From CAJPNN01 sp041844735 (GTDB taxonomy: Bacteria; Bacillota; Clostridia; Peptostreptococcales; Anaerovoracaceae): a stretch of DNA of 12,448 nucleotides. Positions 1-5,878 of the stretch are shown piece after piece. The stretch lies in assembly GCA_041844735.1 (NCBI GenBank), contig JBGZBP010000045.1, forward strand, positions 1 to 12,448, given 5' to 3'. The translations under genes and the position numbers were made by a program. The notes under the pieces were generated by a model. That model searched no databases. It was not told the DNA's origin and saw only the letters and a program-made list of their open reading frames with translations. How positions within the stretch are numbered: the first letter of the stretch is position 1; each line of letters begins with the position of its first letter.

Positions 1-4
1 CTTG

Positions 5-49
5 CCGCATGAAACATAAAATGCGAATAGCATTTTTCTGTTTCTGCGG
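5..49. other. Extended stem-loop with GAATA loop
   Basis: Nested complementary arms read CCGCA (5-9), GAAACA (11-16), AAAATGC (18-24), loop GAATA (25-29), GCATTTT (30-36), TGTTTC (39-44) and TGCGG (45-49). That gives 18 base pairs with small bulges. It lies between oriT and the relaxase gene, where it could act as a cruciform, as a single-strand hairpin during transfer, or as an RNA leader structure of the relaxase message. Confidence 0.75.
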
Positions 50-81
50 TAGCCGTCTGCAAGACCCCTCGGAGAGCGCAC

Positions 82-116
82 ATACCAACATAAGTTGGTA
101 TATAAGTGCGCACTTC
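82..116 (+). other. oriT: Putative oriT: inverted repeat plus MOBQ nic-like sequence
   Basis: An 8-bp inverted repeat (ATACCAAC at 82-89, GTTGGTAT at 94-101, loop ATAA) is followed directly by TAAGTGCGCACTT (103-115). A hairpin followed by TAAGTGCG is the layout of nic regions cut by MOBQ relaxases of the RSF1010, pIP501 and pGO1 type, where the cut falls within or just after GTGCG. The MOBQ relaxase gene starts about 200 bases away on the circle, which supports the call. The core here, AAGTGCGCACTT, is itself a perfect palindrome, unlike the usual GTGCGCCCT. The exact nick position is not known. Confidence 0.75.
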
Positions 117-141
117 GTGATATTGCCGCCGCTTCGCTCGC

Positions 142-310
142 TTAAATTATAAACGCAAACTATCATTTCTGCAATAGCTTCATGATAGCGATAATCTATA
201 TGCGGCGGCTATATCATGCGTTCCGCATGAAAGAAATGTAAATGTGCTATTAGCACATTTGTATTTCTGAAATAAGGAGCGCCGCACACCGTTTAATGGC
301 GGTGTGCCTG
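142..310. other. Stem-loop array between oriT and the 398 operon
   Basis: I see no gene here. Four separate hairpins can be read. CTATCAT (160-166) pairs with ATGATAG (182-188). TCATGCG (214-220) pairs with CGCATGA (224-230). GAAAT plus AAATGTGC (233-247) pairs with GCACATTT plus ATTTC (253-267) around loop TATTA. GCACACCG (284-291) pairs with CGGTGTGC (300-307). The third echoes the 5-49 element: both follow CCGCATGAAA and precede TTTCTG. They may be relaxosome or accessory-protein sites, or transcription attenuators. Confidence 0.6.
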
Positions 311-325
311 TCATGCGCTTTCATA

Positions 326-354
326 TTGCCTATTCTGTCGCATTATGGTATAAT
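326..354 (+). promoter_or_regulatory. Sigma-70-type promoter of the 398-1142 operon
   Basis: A -35 box TTGCCT (326-331), a 17-base spacer and a perfect -10 box TATAAT (349-354) lie 44 bases before the ATG at 398. It points away from oriT and the relaxase. Confidence 0.75.
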
Positions 355-397
355 CCGATTATAGCAATAAAAAAGAAAACAGAAAGGCGGTTATACT

Positions 398-664
398 ATG
401 GCTGAACGAAAAACACCCGAACAAAAATTAGAAGAACTTGAAAAGAAAATGGAACAATTAAAGGCTCAAAAGAAAGCCATTCAAGCAAAGCAGAGCAAAC
501 TTGAAAGAGCGCAAAGAACACGCCGCCTTATCGAGAACGGCGCACTTGCAGAAAAATATCTTCGTTGTGAAAAAGTCGAACCTGCCGACTTTGAAAAACT
601 GCTTCAAAAGCTGGTTACGATTGACACAGTAAAAACTATTATTAAGGGAAATGCCAATGAGTAA
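398..664 (+). CDS. Small coiled-coil protein, probable relaxosome accessory (TraD/DUF3847-like)
   Basis: This is an 88-residue, highly charged protein. Residues 5-40 form a heptad-rich helix heavy in Lys, Glu and Gln. A segment ARTRRLIENGALAEKYL-like (about residues 38-55) then resembles the RxRxLIxxGGLxE motif of small mobilization proteins filed as TraD or DUF3847 in Firmicutes elements. Such proteins are found beside MobA/MobL relaxases and are thought to assist at oriT; that role is inferred here. The start ATG has a good ribosome binding site (AAAGGCGG, spacing about 7) and a clear promoter. The 3' end overlaps the next gene, so the two form one operon diverging from the relaxase across oriT. 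Confidence 0.65.
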   Translation: MAERKTPEQKLEELEKKMEQLKAQKKAIQAKQSKLERAQRTRRLIENGALAEKYLRCEKVEPADFEKLLQKLVTIDTVKTIIKGNANE

Positions 665-1142
665 TTACAAAGATTTATCATCGGAAGAATTGAAAAGAAC
701 TCTTGCTGAAAAGCAGGATATATTACGCAGGACTATGAAACCTGATGAATATAAAAAATTCATGCAGGAACTTGATGATTGTCAGATTAAAATTGACTAT
801 TCAAAATTTGGTAAGCCTGTTCAATATCCCGAAACAAAGAGAGAAAAGCGGCAAAGGAAAAAAGAAGAACGGATATTAAGCAAAGCGTCAAGAGAAAAAC
901 CGAAAATTCTACTATTTTTTGCAACCGTACTCACAAAAATATTTCCTCTGTTTCTAACAATCTATACTCTTGCAGTTATCCCTATTCTTTTCCTTGTTTG
1001 GCAGATTTACAAGTTAATTTCTGCGGATAGCTGGCAAGCCATTTTTCATACTACAAAAACCATATATGTTGTCGGATATATTGTCATTTTCATTGCACTA
1101 ACACGCTTGCAGACGGCACTTTATATCTACGCCAATGAGTAA
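657..1142 (+). CDS. Two-helix membrane protein of the mobilization operon, function unknown
   Basis: I do not recognise this 161-residue protein. The N-terminal 80 residues are charged and cytoplasmic-looking, ending in a very basic stretch (KREKRQRKKEER). Two hydrophobic segments follow, at about residues 86-120 (long, probably with a turn) and 136-156. I prefer the ATG at 657 over the in-frame ATG at 651, because AAGGGA lies 7 bases upstream of 657 but only 1-2 from 651. The reading overlaps the end of the 398 gene by 8 bases, so translation is likely coupled. It may anchor the relaxosome to the membrane or meet the conjugation channel; this rests on position only. A strong terminator follows directly. 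Confidence 0.75.
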   Translation: MSNYKDLSSEELKRTLAEKQDILRRTMKPDEYKKFMQELDDCQIKIDYSKFGKPVQYPETKREKRQRKKEERILSKASREKPKILLFFATVLTKIFPLFLTIYTLAVIPILFLVWQIYKLISADSWQAIFHTTKTIYVVGYIVIFIALTRLQTALYIYANE

Positions 1143-1177
1143 AAAGGAACGCCTTACAGAGTATGGCGTTCCTTTTT
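1141..1177. terminator. Bidirectional rho-independent terminator
   Basis: A perfect 13-bp stem (1141-1153 and 1165-1177; inner arm GGAACGCC with GGCGTTCC) has an 11-base loop. A-tract and T-tract ends make it work in both directions. It separates the plus-strand operon ending at 1142 from the minus-strand transfer operon ending at 1191. Confidence 0.95.
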
Positions 1178-1190
1178 GTATTTCCTAATC

Positions 1191-1394
1191 TTAAAATATC
1201 ATTTTGTTAAGTAAATCTACTAAGAGAGCTGCGATAAGAGCAAACAAAAATTTCTCTGCGGTATGCAACATTTCTAAGCGTTCTATCTTTAATCTTCTGT
1301 TCTCTTTTTCTAATTCAAAATAAGGTTTATACTTATCTTTTATTTGAAAAATTTCCTGTTCCATTTCACATAAATTTGCGTTGTTTTCGTTCAT
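1191..1394 (-). CDS. 67-residue tail-anchored coiled-coil protein at the end of the transfer operon
   Basis: I know of no named family for this protein. Residues 1-45 are polar and helical (NANLCEMEQEIFQIKDKYK and following), consistent with a short coiled coil. One hydrophobic segment, KFLFALIAALLVDLLNKMIF, closes the protein as a C-terminal membrane anchor. The start is the ATG at 1394, preceded by AAAGGAG with 5-base spacing. A longer frame reaching upstream would run into the coupling-protein gene without a better signal. It begins 13 bases after the coupling-protein stop, so it is the last gene of that operon. It may be a small partner of the coupling protein at the membrane, by context only. 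Confidence 0.7.
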   Translation of the reverse strand: MNENNANLCEMEQEIFQIKDKYKPYFELEKENRRLKIERLEMLHTAEKFLFALIAALLVDLLNKMIF

Positions 1395-1407
1395 AGTTTC
1401 TCCTTTC

Positions 1408-3018
1408 CTACATTCTATCCGTGAATGTCTTATCTTCATAATAGTTTGCTTTCTGCAACCTCTTATAACCATTCGGGAACACGCACACAACATCTTTCAA
1501 ATAGGCAAATTCTTCGGGTTTGATAATACGCTTTTCCTCTGTGCTGGAGCTTGTCCCCTGTCCCTTTCCAACACCCAGTATATCGGCGTTGTAATTGCTG
1601 GAAATCTTTTTCTTATCATAAGTGCCGACCAGCTTAGAACACCATTCCTGCGTTTCGGGTTCGCTGGCTTTCAGTATTGCCTTATATGAACAGTTGTCAG
1701 CTATGACTTCCGCAACATCTTTTCCATAGATTGCGTTAAGCTGGCTCTTGCTCTGAACGATAAGCGCAATATGTATTTTCTTGCTTCGCAAAGTTGCCAG
1801 TCCATTACTGATGGCTTCTATTTTTCCCAGTCTTGGGAACTCGTCTATCAGAAACAGAATAGGTGTCTTATTGCCCTCTCCCCTGCGCTCAAAGGATTTT
1901 AAGAACTGATTACACATCATACCTAAAAGGTCTTTCCATTCTTCCAGCTTATGCTCTGGAATACAGCAGAAAATGTCATATCCACCCTCAATGTCTGCTG
2001 GCGTGATACTGCGTCCTTCTCCCGACAATGCCCGTTGTAAATCGTCACTCGTTGCAAATACCGTGATATGGTTTGAAAGCTCCGCAAAAACTCCCGAAAG
2101 TGTCTTATCGTCCATGCCGCTAAACTGCATGATTTCCATTTTTGCCTTATCGTTGGTGTCTGCTACGATCTGCTCTATCAGTTCCTTTGTCGGAGTACCC
2201 TTTATAATTTGCATACTGCTGGAAAAACTTTCTCCCAGCCATTGCAAATAAATCAGAAAACCAGTGAGCATATTTTGTGCGTTCCTTATCCAAAACGGGT
2301 CTTTTACATCTGCTGGCAACGGAATAATGGACATTGCAAGCTGTCGGGCGGCACTGGATATATCATCAGCCGTTTTCAGCATATAGAATGGGTCATATCC
2401 GTAGGCGTTTCTGTCTGTCGGATTAAATACCTTTATTGTAGCTTCTCCCCTTGCTTTCTTCGTTTTTTCGTACAACTCGCCCTTAATGTCGATTGCAAAA
2501 ACTCTTTCTCTCCAGCTCATCAACGTAGGGATTGCAACAGCGGCTGTTTTTCCGCTACCAGCTCCACCAACAATCAAAATATGTCCGTCTGTGCTTTCGG
2601 GCATGGTCGCATATTTTCCATTACTCTTGCCGAACACAACACCCGAAAGGTCTTTTGCTGTTTTCAGTGCTACCGTATCACCGCCCAGCTTCGCTTCAAA
2701 ACCTTTCTTCTGTCTATTATGCAAAAGAAGCTCTAAAAAGCTGAATTTGCGGTCTTTTTTTACCATACGAATGATATTTTGAAGAAAATTTAATGGGCAT
2801 AAAACATAACAAGCATACCACAAAATAGTGAAAATACCGTCCATAATCTGATTATTTTGTATGAACGTTCCTGTTATTTCCTCATATCCAATCCCTACAA
2901 CAAGTGGAACACAAAACCACCACAGACCAGTAAACCATACCAGTTTAAGTACATATTTTAAGCCTTTTAGCAGGAACATAAATACCCTTGCTATCATTCC
3001 TAAATCGTTTCCGTCCAT
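1408..3018 (-). CDS. Type IV coupling protein, VirD4/TraG family ATPase
   Basis: Coupling proteins bring the relaxase-DNA complex to the conjugation channel and hydrolyse ATP. This 536-residue protein has the family layout. Two membrane segments lie near residues 22-46 and 60-84, and a cytoplasmic RecA-like domain follows. Walker A is GGAGSGKT at 151-158 and Walker B is ILFLIDEF at 387-394. The TraG/VirD4-type stretch PRLGKIEAISNGLATLRSKK follows Walker B, with IALIVQSKSQLNAIYG after it. Length fits a compact Gram-positive VirD4. The start ATG has a strong GGAGG site (spacing about 6). It lies 8 bases after the coiled-coil gene. No VirB4 or other channel gene is on the plasmid, so the protein should dock with a T4SS supplied by another element. 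Confidence 0.95.
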   Translation of the reverse strand: MDGNDLGMIARVFMFLLKGLKYVLKLVWFTGLWWFCVPLVVGIGYEEITGTFIQNNQIMDGIFTILWYACYVLCPLNFLQNIIRMVKKDRKFSFLELLLHNRQKKGFEAKLGGDTVALKTAKDLSGVVFGKSNGKYATMPESTDGHILIVGGAGSGKTAAVAIPTLMSWRERVFAIDIKGELYEKTKKARGEATIKVFNPTDRNAYGYDPFYMLKTADDISSAARQLAMSIIPLPADVKDPFWIRNAQNMLTGFLIYLQWLGESFSSSMQIIKGTPTKELIEQIVADTNDKAKMEIMQFSGMDDKTLSGVFAELSNHITVFATSDDLQRALSGEGRSITPADIEGGYDIFCCIPEHKLEEWKDLLGMMCNQFLKSFERRGEGNKTPILFLIDEFPRLGKIEAISNGLATLRSKKIHIALIVQSKSQLNAIYGKDVAEVIADNCSYKAILKASEPETQEWCSKLVGTYDKKKISSNYNADILGVGKGQGTSSSTEEKRIIKPEEFAYLKDVVCVFPNGYKRLQKANYYEDKTFTDRM

Positions 3019-3026
3019 AAACCCTC

Positions 3027-3788
3027 CTATCTGCTATGCCCTATATCATGCGTTTTACTGTGTTCCTGTTTTCTCAATGCGTCCTGCACTTTTGTTTTCA
3101 AAGCCTCTCTCCTTTCGGAAAACCCTCCTTTTGTTGGTGCTTCTTTCATCTGTTCCATGCCATTGCCGCCCTCTGTCTTTTCTGCGGCTTTCTCGGCTCT
3201 CTTTTCGTCATAATAGCCCGATTTTACAAGCCGCATATATTTATCTTCTGTATTGGCTAAATCCCTTAATTCTTGGCTCTGTGGGGTCTTATCGTCCTTG
3301 CGCTGGCTGTTTTCTTCCTTGCGCCGTGTTTCCTCTTTCAGACGTTCTTCCCTCGCTGGCTCCTGTTCCTGCCGCTGGCTGTCCTCTCTCTGCTGTCTTT
3401 CCTGCTTACGGCGTTCTTCCTGTGCCCTCTGCTCCTGTCTGCGCCTTTCCTCTTGGCGGCGTTGCTCGTCCTGTCTGCGCTGTTCTTCCTGCCGCTGGCT
3501 GTCCTGTCGGCGTTGCTCGTCCTGCATACGGCGTATTTCCTGCCGCTGGCGTTCTTCTGCTAAGGCTCGCTCGGATAACTGGCGGCTCTCTACGGCTTGT
3601 TGCTCCAAACGCTGACGGTCATTCCTTGCGGCTTCTTCCTGTCTGTTCTGTTCACTCATAATCTCCAAAAGCTCCTTTCGTCTCTTTCTGTGTAGCCACT
3701 TCCACCAAACAGGTAAAAACAGCATCATCAGAAAGATTATTATAACCGTGTAGTTTTCCGTCCTTTTCTCACTCCTTTCTGTCCTCAC
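3027..3788 (-). CDS. Membrane-anchored Gln/Arg/Glu-rich coiled-coil protein of the transfer operon
   Basis: The 253-residue frame has one N-terminal membrane helix (about residues 14-31, VIIIFLMMLFLPVWW), a basic stop-transfer HRKRRK, and a very long charged helix (about 38-180). That helix is built from RRQDEQ/RRQEE-type units ending in a less regular basic tail. The DNA shows the same internal repetition: CCTGCCGCTGGCTGTCCT occurs at 3368-3385 and 3488-3505, and GGCGTTGCTCGTCCTG at 3458-3473 and 3509-3524. It may be a scaffold or tether working with the coupling protein downstream; no family function is claimed. The start is uncertain. The GTG at 3788 has no ribosome binding site and sits in a TCAC-S-GTGA palindrome, while AAAGGAG lies 10 bases inside the frame. 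Confidence 0.7.
   Translation of the reverse strand: MRTERSEKRTENYTVIIIFLMMLFLPVWWKWLHRKRRKELLEIMSEQNRQEEAARNDRQRLEQQAVESRQLSERALAEERQRQEIRRMQDEQRRQDSQRQEEQRRQDEQRRQEERRRQEQRAQEERRKQERQQREDSQRQEQEPAREERLKEETRRKEENSQRKDDKTPQSQELRDLANTEDKYMRLVKSGYYDEKRAEKAAEKTEGGNGMEQMKEAPTKGGFSERREALKTKVQDALRKQEHSKTHDIGHSR
3250..3560. repeat. Degenerate internal repeats encoding a coiled coil
   Basis: Short units coding for Arg-Arg-Gln-(Asp/Glu)-Glu-Gln recur through this stretch, with exact copies up to 18 bases (3368-3385 = 3488-3505; 3458-3473 = 3509-3524). The repeats can expand or contract by slippage, so coil length probably varies between relatives. Confidence 0.7.
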
Positions 3789-3794
3789 GGTGAG
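3784..3794. promoter_or_regulatory. TCAC-S-GTGA palindrome, copy 1
   Basis: CTCAC-G-GTGAG covers the GTG start codon region of the transfer operon, downstream of its promoter. One of six copies on the plasmid. Here it could act as an operator or as an RNA hairpin hiding the start codon. Confidence 0.6.
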
Positions 3795-3830
3795 TAAGTG
3801 TAAATGAAATATTTTATTTACTGTATATAT

Positions 3831-3859
3831 ATTATATAACTTATGTAATGTATTGTCAA
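3831..3859 (-). promoter_or_regulatory. Consensus promoter of the transfer operon
   Basis: On the minus strand there is a perfect TTGACA (3859-3854), a 17-base spacer and a perfect TATAAT (3836-3831). It would start transcription near 3824, about 36 bases before the GTG at 3788. So strong a promoter for transfer genes suggests that a repressor holds it off; an inverted repeat overlaps it. Confidence 0.85.
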
Positions 3860-3874
3860 TATATAAGTTATATA
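3833..3874. promoter_or_regulatory. Operator-like inverted repeat over the transfer promoter
   Basis: Perfect 12-bp arms, TATATAACTTAT (3833-3844) and ATAAGTTATATA (3863-3874), flank an 18-base loop. The -10 box is in one arm and the -35 in the loop, so binding would block RNA polymerase. The same core appears at the parA promoter and upstream of the 5803 operon. Confidence 0.7.
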
Positions 3875-3921
3875 TTTTTTGCTATATGCACAATATTTTT
3901 CCAATATTTTCCATTTTTTTA

Positions 3922-3950
3922 GTGATATTTTATGTACAATGTGTTAAAAT
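3922..3950 (+). promoter_or_regulatory. Possible promoter of the secreted-protein gene
   Basis: GTGATA (3922-3927), a 17-base spacer and TAAAAT (3945-3950), with a TG one base upstream of the -10 (extended -10), lie 54 bases before the ATG at 4004. The match is moderate. Confidence 0.45.
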
Positions 3951-4003
3951 AAATCTGTAAATTTATAATTGTTTGAAATTTAACAGAAAGTGAGGTATTG
4001 CTT

Positions 4004-4675
4004 ATGATTAAACACCCTTTTAAGAAACTTGTATGTCTTGCACTTACTGCTGTTATGCTATTATCAATGACAACAACTGCATTTGCTTCTGAACCCGTAC
4101 AGGTCTTAACCAACAATAACGATGTATGTATTGTTAGAGAAGTTACCGAAGATGGCATAACAATAGCTACTAACAACAAACAAACCGGACTTTTAACAAT
4201 CGAAAAATATGACAGTTCGGGCAATTACCTACAATCTACTGAAACATTAGACCTTAATGCTATTGCTCAATCTGCGGAAATTGAAAGTAATATTGCAACA
4301 ACATTTGCAAATTCTGATTATGTATATCAGCATACTTTTTCAAACAGAGAATATGATATATATTTTCATACTGATAGAACTCATTGGTATTTACGCTCTG
4401 GCGATAATGAAAAATCAATGTATGAAACAACATCAAATTCTAAAAATCTTGAGAATTTCAGAACTGCAGTAAATAATGTAAATTCTGCTGAATTTGCGGT
4501 TGGTGGTGCAGTTGGTGGTACAGCATTAGCCACAGTAATCACTGCATTTTTAACAGGTGGTATGGCAGCAGGTCTTGCAGCTGCCGGTGGAACAGCTGCC
4601 GCAGCGGCAGCATTAGGTGTTCTTGACTCTGCAATTTCCAACGCTGATTATTGGTATGCTAAATGTAAAGCATAA
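4004..4675 (+). CDS. Secreted protein with hydrophobic Gly/Ala-rich C-terminus; geobacillin-26-like bacteriocin candidate
   Basis: The 223-residue product starts with a typical Sec signal peptide: basic FKK, a hydrophobic core LVCLALTAVMLLSMTTT, and a probable cut after AFA (about residue 29). A polar, Thr/Asn/Ser-rich middle follows. The C-terminal 60 residues are very rich in Gly and Ala (VGGAVGGTALATVITAFL, then AAGLAAAGGTAAAAAALG), long enough for two membrane-active helices, and end in DYWYAKCKA. Signal peptide, polar propart and Gly/Ala amphipathic tail resemble proteins filed as geobacillin-26 family bacteriocins, a family I know only in outline. The start is the ATG at 4004 with GAGG 8 bases upstream; the TTG at 3998 lacks this. 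No immunity gene is evident. An adhesin or surface protein remains possible. Confidence 0.6.
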   Translation: MIKHPFKKLVCLALTAVMLLSMTTTAFASEPVQVLTNNNDVCIVREVTEDGITIATNNKQTGLLTIEKYDSSGNYLQSTETLDLNAIAQSAEIESNIATTFANSDYVYQHTFSNREYDIYFHTDRTHWYLRSGDNEKSMYETTSNSKNLENFRTAVNNVNSAEFAVGGAVGGTALATVITAFLTGGMAAGLAAAGGTAAAAAALGVLDSAISNADYWYAKCKA

Positions 4676-4722
4676 AGAAATAACGAAAGGCTCTCAAAAC
4701 GAGAGCCTTTCGTTATTTCTTT
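4674..4722. terminator. Long bidirectional terminator
   Basis: A perfect 22-bp stem (4674-4695 with 4701-4722) surrounds a 5-base loop. It sits between two convergent genes and overlaps the last codons of the minus-strand one, so it can end both transcripts. The exactness and length are unusual for a simple terminator. Confidence 0.95.
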
Positions 4723-4880
4723 ATAACAATTTTCCCATCTCTATCAAATAATGGTGTCATTCCACTTATCCCCAAACCACTTCCTACAAGATAATGAACT
4801 CCTGTTTCTGTATCAACAATAACCCTTATAATTCCACCCGAAATATGCTCTTTTACCACTACTTTAAATCTTTTTTCCAT
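4713..4880 (-). CDS. 55-residue DUF6440-like protein
   Basis: Reading the minus strand from the ATG at 4880 gives a 55-residue frame that starts MEKRFKVVVKEHISGG and ends GKIVIKK. The middle, DTETGVHYLVGSGLGISGMT, followed by PLFDRDGK, matches the pattern I know for DUF6440 proteins: a strand, then ETGVxYL, a glycine-rich turn, and TPLxDxDGK. These are tiny, single-domain, likely cytosolic proteins of unknown function, common on Firmicutes mobile elements. AAGGAT lies 9 bases before the ATG. The stop overlaps the shared terminator stem. Being opposite the secreted protein it could be tested as an immunity factor, but nothing in the sequence shows that, and it has no membrane segment. Confidence 0.75.
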   Translation of the reverse strand: MEKRFKVVVKEHISGGIIRVIVDTETGVHYLVGSGLGISGMTPLFDRDGKIVIKK

Positions 4881-4897
4881 TTTTTGACATCCTTTCT

Positions 4898-4914
4898 TTC
4901 CTCACCGTGAGGAA
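4898..4914. promoter_or_regulatory. TCAC-S-GTGA palindrome, copy 2
   Basis: TTCCTCAC-C-GTGAGGAA, with 8-bp arms, lies between the 4880 start and the end of the 4935-5588 gene. It is followed by too few T residues for a standard terminator. Confidence 0.6.
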
Positions 4915-4934
4915 CTTAATCAACAATTTGTATA

Positions 4935-5588
4935 CTATTTGCCACTCTCTAAAAAATTTTCAAATTTTCTCCAATAGTCAAGGACTTTTTTCATTTCTTC
5001 CTCAAATGTACCGTTCTTATATTCCTTTTTCTGCTCGGTATATTCATTCCAGTATTCCGCAAGTGTCTGTTTGTCTGCTTCAACTTCTTCTCGCCAATCA
5101 GATATAACCGTTCTTTCTTCCTGTTCCCATTCTTCTTTACTGGAATAACAAGGCGTTCCCTTTCCGTTAGTGATGTCTTTCCATGTGTAGGTTCTGCCAC
5201 CCCTGCCTTTCATCACGCCGCTTGCAAGTGCTTCTTCGCTGGTCTGTATATTTTCTTCGGTACTCTTTATATTTTCCCATGCACCTATAACTTCATCAAG
5301 TCCACCCCACTCAATCAGATACCTTAAAAAAGTGAGGTCGGGGAACATTCCAAACCAGCAACGCTCAAACCACTGTTCCGCATACATTCTTTCATCAGAA
5401 CCGTTACTATATGTTCCGCATACTAAATCACCAATAAAATTCTCTATCAGCTCCCCCACGGTCAAACCGTGTGCCGCCGCCTTTTCAGAAATACGCTTTA
5501 CATCAGCGTCCGATAATTTGACTTCGATTGTTCTCGATCTGATTGTTTCAATTTCTTCTTGCTGTTGTCCTGCCATACCTACCACCAT
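4935..5588 (-). CDS. Ribbon-helix-helix N-terminus fused to an unknown acidic domain
   Basis: The product is 217 residues from the ATG at 5588, or 213 from the ATG at 5576. Residues about 18-58 (TIEVKLSDADVKRISEKAA, then HGLTVGELIENFI) look like a ribbon-helix-helix fold: one strand, then two helices. The remaining 150 residues are acidic and Trp-rich (WFERCWFGMFPDLTFLRYL and later WKDI, WEQEE, WREE, WRKF), ending in a long charged helix. I recognise no family for it. It overlaps the upstream 74-residue gene by 10 bases, implying coupled translation. It may be a DNA-binding regulator with a sensor or partner domain, and it competes with the 98-residue ParA partner as the protein that reads the plasmid's repeated operators. 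Confidence 0.75.
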   Translation of the reverse strand: MVVGMAGQQQEEIETIRSRTIEVKLSDADVKRISEKAAAHGLTVGELIENFIGDLVCGTYSNGSDERMYAEQWFERCWFGMFPDLTFLRYLIEWGGLDEVIGAWENIKSTEENIQTSEEALASGVMKGRGGRTYTWKDITNGKGTPCYSSKEEWEQEERTVISDWREEVEADKQTLAEYWNEYTEQKKEYKNGTFEEEMKKVLDYWRKFENFLESGK

Positions 5589-5803
5589 TCCCCCTTATCG
5601 TTATAGTGCCACCATTTGCCGCTTTCGTACTCGATACAGAAGTTCCCCTCAAAGTCAAACCACGCCTTTACAGGCTCGCCCTCTCCCCATTCTTCAAAGG
5701 CTTCTTTATGCCTGGCATAATTCGCCCTGGCTAAGTTCTCCATATCCTCACGAACACGCTTGTACTCTGCGATTGTCTTTGTTCCCTTTATTACCGTATT
5801 CAT
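5579..5803 (-). CDS. 74-residue acidic Trp-rich protein, function unknown
   Basis: I do not recognise this protein. The first half is a charged helix (TKTIAEYKRVREDMENLARA). The second half reads as a small beta-rich unit with many aromatics (VKAWFDFEGNFCIEYESG) and ends KWWHYNDKGEWW. No signal peptide or membrane segment is seen. The start ATG has GTGAGGTG about 6 bases upstream. The gene overlaps the 217-residue gene by 10 bases, so the two products are made together and may interact. Its leader carries a large AT-rich dyad (5840-5871) and a 17-base sequence repeated near the rep gene. Confidence 0.7.
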   Translation of the reverse strand: MNTVIKGTKTIAEYKRVREDMENLARANYARHKEAFEEWGEGEPVKAWFDFEGNFCIEYESGKWWHYNDKGEWW

Positions 5804-5821
5804 CGCCGCACCTCACTTTAC

Positions 5822-5838
5822 ATGTTATTGCTATTATG
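5822..5838 (+). repeat. 17-bp repeat, copy 1 (direct)
   Basis: ATGTTATTGCTATTATG recurs in the same direction at 7806-7822, and its last 15 bases recur inverted at 7776-7790. The copies bracket the partition and toxin-antitoxin genes. Confidence 0.8.
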
Positions 5839-5839
5839 C

Positions 5840-5871
5840 AAGTTATATATATCACATAATATATATAACTT
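5840..5871. promoter_or_regulatory. AT-rich dyad upstream of the 5803 operon
   Basis: Perfect 12-bp arms, AAGTTATATATA (5840-5851) and TATATATAACTT (5860-5871), flank 8 bases. The arms hold the same AAGTTATATA core as the transfer and parA promoter dyads, which suggests a shared binding protein. A clear -35 box is not visible here. Confidence 0.65.
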
Positions 5872-5878
5872 ATGCCTG

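Larger units (their letters stand above)
1..141. repeat. Terminal overlap of a circular contig (first copy)
   Basis: These 141 bases are identical to 12308-12448. An exact repeat at both ends of a contig, with a length equal to a common largest k-mer setting, is the usual mark of a circular molecule opened by the assembler. Functions fit on both sides of the joint: the relaxase leader runs into oriT across it. The non-redundant circle would be 12,307 bp. Confidence 0.9.

Noticed and set aside
2861..3661. Long plus-strand frames opposite the coiled-coil gene, including a 266-residue one
   Set aside because: They arise from the repetitive, biased codons of the real minus-strand gene, have Cys/Ser/Leu-rich low-complexity products, and lack suitable ribosome binding sites.
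3919..4224. Minus-strand 101-residue frame opposite the secreted-protein gene
   Set aside because: It is a shadow of the plus-strand gene, which has a signal peptide, ribosome binding site and terminator.
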